Shown here: piece by piece, positions 36,591 through 47,749 of the stretch
Numbering within the stretch: position 1 is the first letter of the stretch
Layout of the letters: every line of letters begins with the position of its first letter
Source: Eriocheir sinensis
Taxonomy: Eukaryota; Arthropoda; Malacostraca; Decapoda; Varunidae
Assembly (NCBI RefSeq): GCF_024679095.1
Contig: NC_066549.1
Coordinates: 8,451,721-8,515,720, forward strand
Length of the DNA: 64,000 bases
Direction of reading: 5' to 3'
The notes under the pieces: generated by a model
Databases searched by the model: none
What the model saw: the letters and a program-made list of their open reading frames with translations, nothing else
Told to the model about the DNA's origin: nothing
Position numbers and translations under genes: made by a program

Positions 36591-36900
36591 ATTCATTCCA
36601 CCTCATAAACCTCTTCCATTTCATCATGTCAGCTGTCAGTTGTATCCATGATCTCTTAACTTTGCCTACTCACAGTCTTTTGCCAAGTTTGACCACCTTC
36701 ATCTAGGCCATTGCCCCATATTTTCATCAACTTCACCATCAGTGACTGTTTTAAGCTCTCTTCCACTCTTCTATCATCCATCCTTCCAATGTGGCCATAC
36801 CAACTAAGCATGGTTTCCTCACTATTAGCATTTTCTACCATCTGTGTCCTCTCTGGCATTTCTAATCTTTACTTTTCTCATAATTTTATCCATGCAAATG
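36590..36900 (-). mobile_element. LINE RT C-terminal fragment
   Basis: On the minus strand MLSWYGHIGRMDDRRVEESL matches the 'WYGHV.RM...R' motif at the end of many non-LTR RT proteins. Only about 70 codons remain. Confidence 0.65.
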
Positions 36901-37945
36901 TTGAATAGCTAAGGTGACATTACATACCCTTGCACATGTAGTCATGTAGTGAGTTCTTGCAATCTATTATCAAAAGAAATAGTAATAGTATTATTCCTTC
37001 ACGAATGTATACAGTGATTGGCATTATCTTTTTTGTGTAGGATCTGCACTGCAGAAATTCAGTAGTGGTATTTACCATACATAGGATTCTCAGTGAGTGG
37101 TGCAGTCTGATGTATAAATCAATGCTACTAAGTAAAGGTAGAAATCTACACTATTAGATGCATAGTCTTTGTGCAAGTCTTTGTTTCAGATCTTCAAGTC
37201 TATGATGGATTGTTCACCTACCAGTGATACAAAGAGATTTTTACCTAAACAGTCATAGCTATTTCCTCCTGTGTGGCTTAACTACAGCATACCAAAATAG
37301 TGACATGAAAGTTCATTCATTTACGCATACAAAATGGGCTTCAGTACCACTTGTAGTTATGTCATCAACCATTAAGACGACTCGGACAAGCGCCATGAAC
37401 CATGTTCAGGATGACCTCCCAGAATCAACCTCAATGGCTCCTGTATGGAATGTGTCACAAATGGAAGTAGTGATTAAATAATTATGGAGAATATTCCCCA
37501 GAATAGGAAGTTTCAGCATTAATTTTCAAAATCGTGTGCCCTAAGTCTCATAGATTGATTACTCTCTCATCGTCTTGGGGTGTAGATTATCATGGTTACT
37601 TTTTAAGGTGTTACACCAGGCACATGTGTGGACCATCCAATGGTGGATGGATAACTGAACTGACTCAGTCTTCTGCTTTCCCACATTGCAATCCAAACTC
37701 CGCTAAAACTGAATCTTTCCTTTGCAAATAGTATTACTATACTACAAAAGACAATTTTATGCAATGAGGATAGTTTTATGAAAATAAACACATTAAAAAA
37801 AATTAATACAGAGCAGAATTTGGTACATAAACAGTGGGGAATATTCAAGAGCAGGCTTAGTAGATGAGAGAGATTACATAATGTAGGAAACAAATGCTAA
37901 CATTGTGGAAGGAAATGGACAATGAAGACCTCTTGCAAAGGATGC

Positions 37946-38092
<147 letters not shown>

Positions 38093-38935
38093 CAGAGCTG
38101 AGCATTGTTAACGTATTTGAACTTCTGCTATCACAAATCCACTAACTTATTCCATAACTTTTGCAATCACAATTCCGCAAATTTTGAAATTTAGTTTAAA
38201 TCGCAATCGCAAATCCGCTATCGCAAATAGCTACACAATATTTGCAGTCTTCTGCCACAAAACTTGACACTGCAAACACAAACCGCAAACAAAAATTCTA
38301 TTATCAATAGCTCTCGAATCTCTCTTCATTCTATTTGCGATGTAATGCTGTAGCTAGGCATTCAAAGTTTCAATTTTTGTTTTTTTTAAAGACTTAGAGT
38401 ATAAAGAAAACTATTTTTTAATGACCAGCATTGACCATACATATGCTAATGCTACTTCAAGTATGGACTATTTGTAATCATACTAATTAATTTGTAATAA
38501 TCTGATAAGCATCTATTTTAAACTTATTTTTAATGAGAAGGACCAAAGGAAGTTCATCAGTGTGACTGTCAACTATTTCCATATTCATATGCCCTGTCTT
38601 CTTCAAAATGCTTATTATAATGTTTATAATAAGATCCCCTGAGAGGTTTATGTGAATAAGCTTTTTGTAAAAAGTGGAAAAGGCAACAACTTAATTTTTT
38701 TAAAGTTAATCAGTTTTTATTTTAATATTTGAAGAATTAATGAGATTGAGGCTGTTCGGGCTGAACCGGGCTGGCTCCTCCACGTGTTTGCGGAGATTAG
38801 CGGAAGTATTACCGCAAATGCTAATCCGCAAATTAGCGACCTTTTTGTCGCAAATGCAAAACCGCAAATGAAATGGAACTTCCGCTATTGCGGATTTGCG
38901 GATTTGCGGACTAATTAGCGGAAGTGCCCAGCACT

Positions 38936-38936
<1 letters not shown>
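38093..38936. mobile_element. hAT-like non-autonomous element between (TA)n tracts
   Basis: The ends CAGAGCTGAGCA (left) and, on the other strand, CAGTGCTGGGCA (right) match at 10 of 12 bases and fit the CAGxG ends of hAT elements. The subterminal regions are packed with CGCAAAT, TCCGC and GCAAATCCGC motifs in both orientations. There is no transposase ORF. An 8-bp TSD cannot be judged inside TA repeats. Confidence 0.7.
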
Positions 38937-38938
<2 letters not shown>

Positions 38939-39032
<94 letters not shown>

Positions 39033-39064
39033 ATATATATATAGTGTGTGTGTGTGTGTGTGTG
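38939..39064. repeat. (AT)n followed by (GT)n microsatellite
   Basis: About 105 bp of AT with one TT interruption, then about 20 bp of GT. Confidence 0.95.
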
Positions 39065-41020
39065 CTTATTTACACTACTTTTCAGCCTTATATATAACAT
39101 TAATCTTAGCCATGTTCATGTTACTCTTAAAAAAAATCCTCTGCTTTTCACACTCCCTTGAACAGTCTTCATAGAAATTCTCCATGCTCTCCTTTTGTTC
39201 TTCATAATTATCAACTCGACCATATGCATATCCCACAATCCTTATCTTGTATATTCTAATACATTTTCTAGGTCAGTATTATCCATCATCAGATTTAGCT
39301 AGCTGTAGCATTAGCCATTGCTGAGATATTGTAATAGTGTTTTGACAGGGTGTCAGGATGCTGGACACCTGAAGTATTCTGGACTTTTGAACATAGCATC
39401 CTCAGATTTATCTTACTTAATTTAGGTGAAACCAAATCTGGAGGTGACCAAGGTCATGGCTAATGTGAAATTTTTGGTGCTAGACTAATTGTGTTTTACT
39501 TGACCAAAACCTGCAGCTTTTTCAGGCTTAACTTGGCTTACAATGCTTTCCTTTCGTCAATTGAATTAGCTGTATGTACTAAGTGTTACTCTGCTGCTTT
39601 CTAACTTTTCCTATGGAAGAGGTCACATGCTGCCCATAATACCTTGTCATAATGACCAGTACATGAAATTAATTTATGATAATGAATAATGGAATAATAA
39701 TGGATCTGTGATAAGAATTCAGAAAATTGTATTAGATAACAGTAACCACATATTTATTGGTTGATTATACAAATGAAAGGTGTTTATGAAATATACTTGT
39801 GTTAGACTTCTCTCTTAACATTACATAATGCTACATCATAAAACAATATTTTAAGTGTATGTTACATTTTTGTCTCAACTTATTGATTTTAAGTATGCCT
39901 GACATTTTCAAGTGCTTACTACTGGAAGTCCAAGACGCATAAATGGTCATATACACCTTGCCTGTACTAAATATTTTTCTAGTGTAAGCAACCATAATAC
40001 ATGAGGTGAATTATGTCATTCCAATAACGAAATGTCTTCTTCAGAATTTACAGTTTGGTATTTTTAAAGAAAATGTAACATTGTGGGACTTTCTAGTTGC
40101 TTTGTCAAACTTATTTTTTTGTAAATCTTTTACTGTCCATCATTTATTTCAGAGTTTTGTGTCAATCACTGTCAGGACTTCAACAGGAGAATAATTTTAC
40201 TGAGGTTTAATTGCTAAACTCTTTAAGACATAGTTGTACCAAAGGTTGGAATTCATGGTCTTGTACAGTGTGTTTTAGTGCCTTAGTGGTGGTACTCTTA
40301 CTCAGTCTCAGAAGGTGCTATTGTAGGGCTTTTATAGTTTCACAGTAAATTATTGTCACTTTAAACATTGTACATAAGTATAATGTAATGGAAATACATG
40401 AAGGTATTTGTATCACCAGACTCTCCATCATGCCAGAAATAGGGTGTTGATGATGATGATTTGTATTTGTCCAATACTGATACATTATTATTTTGATACC
40501 TTTTCTCAGGTGTATGAATCACTGCCAATTTATTTATTTAATAAAATAAAAACAGATTGAGCTACCAATTCTGGTAAAATCATATCCTTACTTTGTCCTA
40601 TAGATCTACTTGTAATAGGAATCTTTAAATCATTATAATTATATAACTATATCTATATAGAGAGAGGGATAAAAAAAAATGTTGGGTATAACATGGAAAG
40701 ATAGAAAGTGAAAGTCAACAGATAAAGGTTGAAGATTTTCGGGTGATGGTTAAGAACAAGAAATGGACTTCGGCAATGTAGTAACCTGGCCAACACAGAA
40801 GACCATAGAAATTCACATGACCGTGATCAAGCTATCTGTATCCACCAAGTGATTAGAGTGTCCCCTTAGCTGAACAGTTCTTGTGGCACCCCGGGAAGGA
40901 AAGGTGGGGCCATTACAACAAGTCTTATCATGCGTACAACTGATGGCAAATGAACAATTAAAGTAACGAGAATGGCAACCCAGAAATTGTAGAAGTCAGG
41001 GCAGAAAAAAAACAAAAAGT
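39065..41020. other. AT-rich intergenic, no feature seen
   Basis: Checked on both strands. Only short chance frames were found (for example 40006-40194). Confidence 0.5.
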
Positions 41021-41029
41021 AAGGTAAAG

Positions 41030-41112
41030 TTTGGGGCATACGTTATAGCTGCGCATGGGCTCGGTGCTCATCTCCATTGCATTGGCCCTTGAGCCTGTGG
41101 TGACTTTCACAG
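41030..41112 (-). repeat. SINE family A tail fragment
   Basis: GGGGCATACGTTATAGCTGCGC..GGTGCTCATCTCCAT..TTGGCCCTTGAGCC matches 50818-50900 almost base for base. Confidence 0.75.
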
Positions 41113-41149
41113 GCAGCTACTCGATTAGCTTCCCCTGTTAATTCAATTT

Positions 41150-41900
41150 CACCTGCCAACCCTGACCTTCAGTCACTTCGGGAATGCTTGGCAGAGATGT
41201 TTAACACCATTGCTGGTCTCAGTAACTCAGTAAAATCCATTGATTTGTGGATCTCTGAAACTCAAAGGGGCAACATTGCTTCTGGGGGAGAAGAGAGGAC
41301 TGACATCTGATGTGTGTACCATCATCAGAGAAGAGGTTTGAGAGTTGAATGAGAGAGAGAAGAGGAAGCTAGGATAGTATTATTATAAGAGGTCTACCCT
41401 TTGGAGAAGACTTCCAAGATAAATTTAATTCCATTGCCTCTTTCCTATTGCCAGAGAGATCGGACCCGATTACCTTAGTGGATGTTGTACCAATTTCTCC
41501 TTCTTTAGTCATAGCTAAAATCCCCAATTTCACCTTGAAACAAGGATTATTATCAAGGAGCAACACATTATTTAGTAGCCGATATGCGCAGGTTTTTATT
41601 TCTAGGGATCTCACTTATAATCAGAGAGAGGAGCTGCGAAGAAAGAGAGCTGCTGGTCGTACTGACATAAGTTCTTTGCCCAGTCAGGCAACCCGATTAG
41701 GTAGTGGCTCAGGCCTTGCTTCTGCTTCTGTGTCCTCTGAGCCTGACCCCCTTGTCTGTCCTAGTACTGTTGGCCCCACAAAAAAATGATCATTAGACCC
41801 CTCCGGCTCCAAACATACTGATGTTAATGTCCCTGTACATAAATTCTTTATTACTTTTGTTCTTTTGAATTTGAATTCCTTAAAGCACCAGCTGGGCAAG
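41150..41900 (+). mobile_element. LINE ORF1-like remnant
   Basis: The plus frames contain a coiled-coil-like start (LQSLRECLAEMFNTIAGLSN), a stop, then ITLVDVVPISPSLVIAKIPNF and VFISRDLTYNQREELRRKR, a common ending of arthropod LINE ORF1 proteins just before ORF2. ORF2 itself is not recognisable downstream. Confidence 0.55.
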
Positions 41901-42129
41901 CATCTTGGTCAGATCTTATACAAGTTTGATTAATTTGCCATGTGGTTTGGTTGTTCTTTTGGGTGTTTTTTTTTGGATTGTTTTTATTGACTGTGTATTG
42001 AAAATTAGTAGTTGTCCATGCCATCTCGTGATGTCATATTAGCCAACCATCTGACCATCTTAGTGAAAATCATCAGCTGCAGTTTTGATTGGAGACATCG
42101 CAGTTGTATGGATGGGGCGTGTCCCCATC

Positions 42130-42415
42130 CAGGGCCCGGATCCAAAGAGAAGGCTGCTCACCGACATCGGTATCGTTACCGAACGTTTACCCGGACGACT
42201 TCGCTAAATTCAGATCCAAAGATGAGACTTAACGATATCACTCGGGCTTCGCTACTACAGAAAGCCAACTGATTGGGTAAGCGACTAAGCGCCACGATGA
42301 TGTCAACCACGCTGTGACGTCATAGTTTAGCTTCTTGGATGCCATTAACGAATGTTTACATCGGTATCTCAGTTAGCGAGATCGTTAATGCTTCTTGGAT
42401 CTAGGCCCAGGTAAG
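42130..42415. mobile_element. MITE with GGGCC(C/T)(G/A)GATCCAA TIRs
   Basis: The left GGGCCCGGATCCAAAGA and the right (inverse) GGGCCTAGATCCAAGA ends bracket about 280 bp with a palindromic GATATC/CGATATCG-rich core. It appears to interrupt a SINE family A copy whose head continues at 42413. Confidence 0.65.
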
Positions 42416-42545
42416 AAATCGGTCACTCCAGAAGGGAGGATGAATGGCTGGGTGAGCTGCATGTCGACTGTCCGGGCCGGGATTCGAACCTATAGGCCCG
42501 CGGATCCGTAGCTAGACACGCTAACCACTGCACCACGGGGACGTT
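42413..42545 (-). repeat. SINE family A head
   Basis: On the minus strand GTGGTGCAGTGGTTAGCGTG (A-box-like) and GGTTCGAATCCCGGCC (B-box-like) precede CAGTCGACATGCAGC. It has a tRNA-like promoter but no tRNA fold or continuation. Confidence 0.8.
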
Positions 42546-42670
42546 CAGACATAGAATGAAACAGTCTGAATATGCCCAATTTTGTCTCCTTTTTTCACTT
42601 TCTAGATCCTTTGCGTCCCGGTGTGGCGATACGGATACCATTGTTCTCCTGCTAATAAGACCCCTCCCGA

Positions 42671-42815
42671 CCATGTGTGTGTGTGTGTGTGTGTGCTCTC
42701 TACAATATTATAATGTGGGAGACGACGTGTGTGTGTGTGTATGTGTGTGATCAATAACTCCCAACAGTGGATGGATGGGAAATACGGAAAGTCGAATAGG
42801 GTCGAAGTAATGATC

Positions 42816-42862
<47 letters not shown>
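42671..42862. repeat. (GT)n and (GA)n microsatellites
   Basis: GT runs occur at about 42674-42694, 42727-42748 and 42816-42830, followed by GA at 42831-42856. Confidence 0.9.
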
Positions 42863-42864
<2 letters not shown>

Positions 42865-43038
42865 ACTTAGCCTATCAATAGCTTCCTGGGCTCAAAACGC
42901 CAGGGCCGAAACCCCAATTGAGAATGTAGCTCGCTCCCTGTATGCTACAACTAGGTAAATACAACTATTATAGCTATTATAAATACACGCTGCTTTCGTG
43001 GTGGAGTGGTTAAGTGCCAACCCAGCAGACAGGCCCAC

Positions 43039-43204
43039 CGTTGTCAGATTATCGTACTCAACATCGTATTTACCAGTTTCTGACCCATGACTATTGCAAA
43101 ATAACGCCAACTATAAATGAATCTAAGTTTTCGGGGTGGAGGAGACAGTTTTTGGGTCGGAAATCAGTAAATATAAGAGCCTGAGTACGACAATCTGGCA
43201 CGTT
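43039..43204. mobile_element. MITE copy 1, GCCAGATTATCGTACTC family
   Basis: The ends CGTTGTCAGATTATCGTACTC and, inverted, CGTGCCAGATTGTCGTACTC. The internal PuPy block GGTCGGAAATC is shared (inverted) with copies 2 and 3. Confidence 0.8.
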
Positions 43205-43251
43205 GGACACAGACAGTGAATGAATTACACACTAGCGCCAACGTTGCCAGA

Positions 43252-43430
43252 TGGTCGTCCTCTGCCTCTTATGTTTGGCGATTTCCGATCCAAAAACTGC
43301 CTCCTCGACTCCAATAACTGCCTTTAGATATAGTGATCGTTAAAATGGCTAATTATTGGTGGGTTTTGGCAATAGTTATATCTCAAAAACGGGTAATTGC
43401 GAGGGTCTGAGTACGGTAATATGGCATCGC
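43252..43430. mobile_element. MITE copy 2, GCCAGATTATCGTACTC family
   Basis: Ends CGTTGCCAGATGGTCGTCC and inverted CGATGCCATATTACCGTACTC. The inside matches copy 3 over the CGATTTCC..AAAACTGCCTC..CCAATAACTGCC stretch and GTTAAAATGG(C/T)TAATTATTGG. Confidence 0.85.
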
Positions 43431-43663
43431 TGTCTGGTCTCGTTACCAACTCGACGCCTCGATCACACCTCTCCGGACCCTCCACCATCTCCTGAAATAT
43501 ATATCCGTTGTCTTTAGACCCAATATGATAAAAAAATCACACAGAAGAAATGAAGTATGCCGTGATGGAGAAAAAAGATGATCTGAGTATTATAGCCTTT
43601 TATTTGAGACTAGTCCTTGTAGCTGCCAGTCAGTCATCAACAGCCATGGCGCCTGACGAGCAA

Positions 43664-43852
43664 CGATGCCAGATTGTCGTACTCAACCTCCTGTGTTTGC
43701 CGATTTCCAACCCCAAAACTGCCTCGTCCACCCCAATAACTGCCTTTATATAGAGTTATCGTTAAAATGGTTAATTATTGGTGCTTTTTTGGCAATAGCT
43801 ATGGCTCAGAAACCGGTAAATACGAGGCTCTGAGTACGATAATCTGGCAACG
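43664..43852. mobile_element. MITE copy 3, GCCAGATTATCGTACTC family
   Basis: Ends CGATGCCAGATTGTCGTACTC and inverted CGTTGCCAGATTATCGTACTC, the cleanest TIR pair of the three. The core is shared with copy 2 throughout. Confidence 0.88.
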
Positions 43853-43875
43853 GTGCTGATGAGTGCGTGGCGGGG

Positions 43876-43908
43876 ATGTATATATGTGTGTGTGTGTGTG
43901 TGTGTGTA
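43876..43908 (+). repeat. (TG)n microsatellite
   Basis: A run of TG dinucleotides after TATATA. Confidence 0.9.
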
Positions 43909-44021
43909 AAGGATTTCCTCGTCCTTCTGCAGCCACAGGTAAGAATTAAAACTACCTTCAGAGTGACTGTGGTGCCGGGGGCCGTGGTGTGAGGTGGGGT
44001 CGGGTGTGGCGCCATCAGTAA

Positions 44022-44292
44022 CTACCAAGGAGACTATATGGTTGGTATTAAAAGGCACCTTCACTTCTCACATCAACCATTTCTAGAGGTCAAAGAAGGG
44101 GTCACTCGGGTTCTAATGAGTGCTTCTTTAGGTTCACGGTGAAGAGGAAGGGTCTAGACTACCACCAGGGTCATAAAACTATACCCATGAAAATGCCCAC
44201 AACTCCTACGAAAGCCTTGTCAAATATGTGAACTTGGGTGACGAAATGTTTTAAAATACGACCCTATAGTTCTAATATAGTCTCCTTGGTAA
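44022..44292. mobile_element. Possible MITE with CTACCAAGGAGACTATAT ends
   Basis: The left 44022-44039 and right 44275-44292 segments are inverse complements over 17 of 18 bases. The core is 235 bp, no ORF. Confidence 0.55.
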
Positions 44293-44399
44293 CGTGTTCT
44301 CCGGGGCCATGTTCTGCTCACACCACTCGGCTGTTCATCTTTAATCTCCGGTTTGTTAGTTAATGGACACCTGGGGAACCCCTAGAAAGTTAGCGAGTA

Positions 44400-44452
44400 G
44401 TGGGCTTTTTTTTATTGTTTCCTTTTTTTGGTGCCCTTGTGCTGTCTCCTTT

Positions 44453-44505
<53 letters not shown>

Positions 44506-44512
44506 ATATATA
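44400..44512 (+). mobile_element. LINE 3'-end fragment with (AAAT)n tail
   Basis: GTGCCCTTGTGCTGTCTCCTTTGCTGTAAAAAA matches the 3' end of the LINE at 2995-4710 (GTTTGCCCTTGAGCTGTCTCCCTTGTTGTAAAAA), followed by an AATA/AAAT repeat tail. It is 5'-truncated. Confidence 0.75.
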
Positions 44513-44625
44513 TACCTCCATTACCTAACCTGGATGTCACACTGGCCCTCTGTCCCGGTGTGCCGTTGTCTCGTCCCCTTGAATTAGTTTTGATAATAAT
44601 GCGCAGGGAACCTATCATACGGTAC

Positions 44626-44954
44626 TGACATACAAGGGGTGCAGGTTATCTCATTTATCACATTTACCGACATACAAGGGGTGCAGGTTATCTCATTTAT
44701 CACATTTACCGACATACAAGGGGTGCAGGTTATCTCATTTATCACATTTACCGACATACAAGGGGTGCAGGTTGTCTCATTTATCACATTTACCGACATA
44801 CTAGGGGTGTAGGTTGTCTCATCACATTTACCGACATACTAGGGGTGCAGGTTGTCTCATTTATCACATTTACCGACATACAAGGGGTGCAGGTTATCTC
44901 ATTTATCACATTTACCAACAAACAAGGGGTGCTGGTTTTATTTATCACATTTAC
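44626..44954. repeat. 42-bp minisatellite, 8 units
   Basis: The unit starts CGACATACAAGGGGTGCAGG and ends ATTTATCACATTTAC. Units start at 44626, 44668, 44710, 44752, 44794 (38 bp), 44832, 44874 and 44916 (39 bp). Because 42 is a multiple of three, the minus strand reads MSVNVINEITCTPC repeatedly. This is probably not a gene. Confidence 0.95.
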
Positions 44955-45136
44955 CGACATTGTACCCAAGTTTATTTTTGTTCGTGGGGTTGGACATTCA
45001 ATGAATTTCGTAATGTCTTCCAGATGCTTTTCCCCTCTTTTATTGCCTACTGCTACTAGTTTCTCAAATTTCCTCTCTGTTCCCTCTATACTATATAATC
45101 CCATCCCATCATTTGCATAAAGCAGTGAGTTAAGCT

Positions 45137-46734
45137 CAGGCCCGGATTAAGCTTGCATTGGGCCCTACGCCACCCACAGTTTTGCCCCCCCTGAATAAAT
45201 TAGGCAAGATCTGGACAATTTCATATTTTATTGAAACATCAGAATGAATTAATGATACAATATATTTAATACAGATTGTCATCATTTTTATTTTCTTTAT
45301 ATTTTGTATTAGCAGCATACATACCATACTTATGTACATAGGTAACTATAGCAGCTACACCAATGCCCATTTTCTTGATTTCTCTTGTGAAAACTGTTCA
45401 ATTATGGTTTCAAATGTCATTGAGGAGGTGACATCATTTGCAATTGACATAACAGACAAAGCATTCAGTCGTTTTTGAGTCATTGTTGAACGAAATCTGT
45501 TTTTGATCAAAGACAGTTTGGAAAATGAACGTTCACCTTCGCAGACTGTGACTGGTAATGTTAAGAACAATCGCAGAGCAGTTGATATATGTACTGTCAA
45601 ATGTTGACTCTACAATTGGATTCTTCCTTAAGCATTTTAACAGGATATGAGGATCACGATCCAACTTCATATGGGTTAGAAATTCTGAGAATGTTACAAA
45701 TTCATCCTTGCAGTGGGGTTCCAAGTCATTGATGTATTTTTTCACCAAGCTGGATATATCAACTCTCAGCTGTGCAGTATCATTCTCCCTCAATGACTTG
45801 GTAAAGGCAAAGTCGTCATATATCTTGTGATAAGCCTGGCGACGTTGAGCTAAACTTGCATGTAACTTGTCAATGATGACAATACAACTCTGTACAGGGA
45901 ATTTTTGCGCATCTCGAAGATCTGCATCAGGTTCAGCAGAATCATCAGCTTGATGCCGCCGTCTTCTCTCCCGTACCTTTTCCGATACATATTCTTGCTG
46001 AACATTTTCCATGAGATTTCTTGCATCATTCTCCAGTTCATCAAATTGACCACGAAGCTCAGCAACAAAACTTTCAAGTGATAGAAACAATGATACAGCC
46101 ATGTTGATATCAATATTTGTGCTTTGGAGAAGAGTACTAGCTTTTTGAAAGCGCTGGAGGATCTTGTTCCAAAGAACACACATAAATGCATTTTCAAGAA
46201 GGCACATTTTCTCTGCAAAAACTGATGCAACAAGTCGAGCATCTCCTTTTAGTCCCTCATTGTCTGCAATTTCATTTAACATACCATAGATGCTAGAGTA
46301 GTTTAAGTGCAGTGCTTTCACTGATTCAGAATGGAAATGCCAATGTGTGGAAGATAATGTTTTTAGGGTTAGAATTCTACCATTTTCATTAGGTGACAAT
46401 CCCTTTGTTAGTAAATTCCAGCTATTTTTTGATCCAACTGAATATGCATATAATTCCTGCACAAGTTCAAAGAAATTGCAAGCACTGTTGATTTGTGTTG
46501 CCAACACAAACAAGTTTTTGCTATTTTATTTTATCTATTTATTTATTTCTATAAATTTTTTTTCTCGATCAACAGTCCAATGAAGCATACTGATCTCCCT
46601 GAGGCTACAGGCATTCCGGGATTTCCATTATGTGGGGGCCCAATTATGGGTCGGGTCTATCAGGTTTTGTGGGCCCCTCAGTGCTTGGGGCCCTACGCCA
46701 TGGCATACTTGGCGTATAGGATAATCCGGCCCTG
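45137..46734 (-). mobile_element. hAT transposon, internally deleted, perfect 8-bp TSD
   Basis: The ends CAGGCCCGGATTA (left) and, inverted, CAGGGCCGGATTA (right) are hAT TIRs. Identical GTTAAGCT copies flank the element at 45129-45136 and 46735-46742. Minus-strand transposase frames fill most of the interior. Subterminal GGGCCCTACGCCA occurs near both ends in the same orientation. The element is 1598 bp, far short of an autonomous copy of this group. Confidence 0.95.
45355..46513 (-). pseudogene. hAT transposase C-terminal half (ZMYM1/DUF4371-type), frameshifted
   Basis: Two overlapping minus frames, 46513-45533 and 45600-45355, make one protein with a shift near 45600. The first has the STHWHFHSESVKAL block and the acidic FDELENDARNLMENVQ region. 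The second has TALRLFLTLPVTVCEGERSFSKLSLIKNRFRSTM, the hAT dimerisation motif. The N-terminal zinc finger and first catalytic part are absent. Related host genes are ZMYM-type proteins, but the TIRs and TSD make this a transposon. Confidence 0.88.
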
Positions 46735-46742
46735 GTTAAGCT

Positions 46743-47150
46743 GGTTTAGGTTCTAAGACATCTCATCATCATATTCATTCTATTTGGTACATTTCTCATT
46801 GTTTTGTGTTGTATGTTGTTTATCTAAATACATATAGTTATTGATCCTGTGTACTCCTGGCATATTCCAGTTATTACATTAATTTGTAGTTTATCTCATC
46901 TCCAATGTATAGTTCTATAATTACTTTCACTATTTTGGGGTGAATTTTATACAACTATAATGTTTCTATTACCTTTTCCCATTTAATGCTGTCAATGCTG
47001 GTCCACCCATTGATGAACCCCCACCCTTCCTTGGTGAGGTTTACATAGATTTACGTAGAATCTGTGATCTAGCCCATTTATTGCTCATGCAAATCCCAGT
47101 CAACTGCTTAAGTTGCAGAGACCTGAGCAGTCAGGGTTCCCACCAGATGA
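46743..47150. other. No feature seen
   Basis: AT-rich spacer between the hAT element and the SINE family C pair. Confidence 0.45.
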
Positions 47151-47425
47151 ATCGACAACTTGTAGTGCGGCGACGAGCCTGGTGGGTGAGCCTCCCATAA
47201 CTCACTGCCAGTGGGGGGTACCTCTTTGGCCGACTGGTTTAGGAGTGGCTCTCCTGTCTCGCTGGTCGTGGGTTTGATCCCCGGCACTGGCAAACCTTTC
47301 CTTGTCTGGATTAATTTATCGTGTGTTTCGTTACGCAGTGGCCGTGTGGGAGTAGAGAAAAGCGAAAAATTCTGGCATTTCACTGGTGGCAAGGCGGTGG
47401 CATCCTCTCCTGTGGCTCTGTTGTG
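47150..47425 (+). repeat. tRNA-derived SINE family C, copy 1
   Basis: GTAGTGCGGCGACGAGCCTG, GGTACCTCTTTGGCCGACTG, B-box-like GGGTTTGATCCCCGGC, then CCTTTCCTTGTCTGGATTAA. It is about 80-90% like 47528-47745. Confidence 0.85.
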
Positions 47426-47527
47426 TCACCCGGAGTGGGTAACAGGTAGAGTGATGGCCCATGCTCTCTGAAGTTCATAGAAAATGGGAAATCTCAACAC
47501 ATAAATAATTAATCTCCATAGGAATGG

Positions 47528-47745
47528 GGAGCCGTGTAGTGCGGAGACGAGCCTGATGGGCGAGCCTCCCATAACTCACTCTTCCAGTGGGGGGTACCTC
47601 TTTGACTGACTGGTTAAGGAGTGGCTCTCCCATCTCGCTGGTTGCGGGTTCGATCCCCGGCGCCAGCAAAACCTTTCCTTGTCTGGATTAATTTCTCGTG
47701 TGTTTTGTTACACGCAGAGGTCGTGTTGGAGTATAGTAAAGAGTA
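47528..47745 (+). repeat. tRNA-derived SINE family C, copy 2
   Basis: It repeats the same order: GTAGTGCGGAGACGAGCCTG, GGTACCTCTTTGACTGACTGG, GGTTCGATCCCCGGCGCC, CTTTCCTTGTCTGGATTAA, CACGCAGAGGTCGTG. Confidence 0.88.
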
Positions 47746-47749
47746 AATT

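Noticed and set aside
42012..42272. 86-codon ORF
   Set aside because: It runs into the MITE at 42130-42415 and shows no coding pattern.
42413..42545. tRNA gene suggested by A/B-box-like blocks
   Set aside because: The blocks belong to SINE family A, and the sequence continues into the SINE body without a complete cloverleaf. The same applies to the SINE B and C heads.
45533..46513. Host ZMYM-type gene on the minus strand
   Set aside because: It sits between hAT TIRs with a perfect TSD, lacks an N-terminus and has a frameshift, so it is a transposon remnant.
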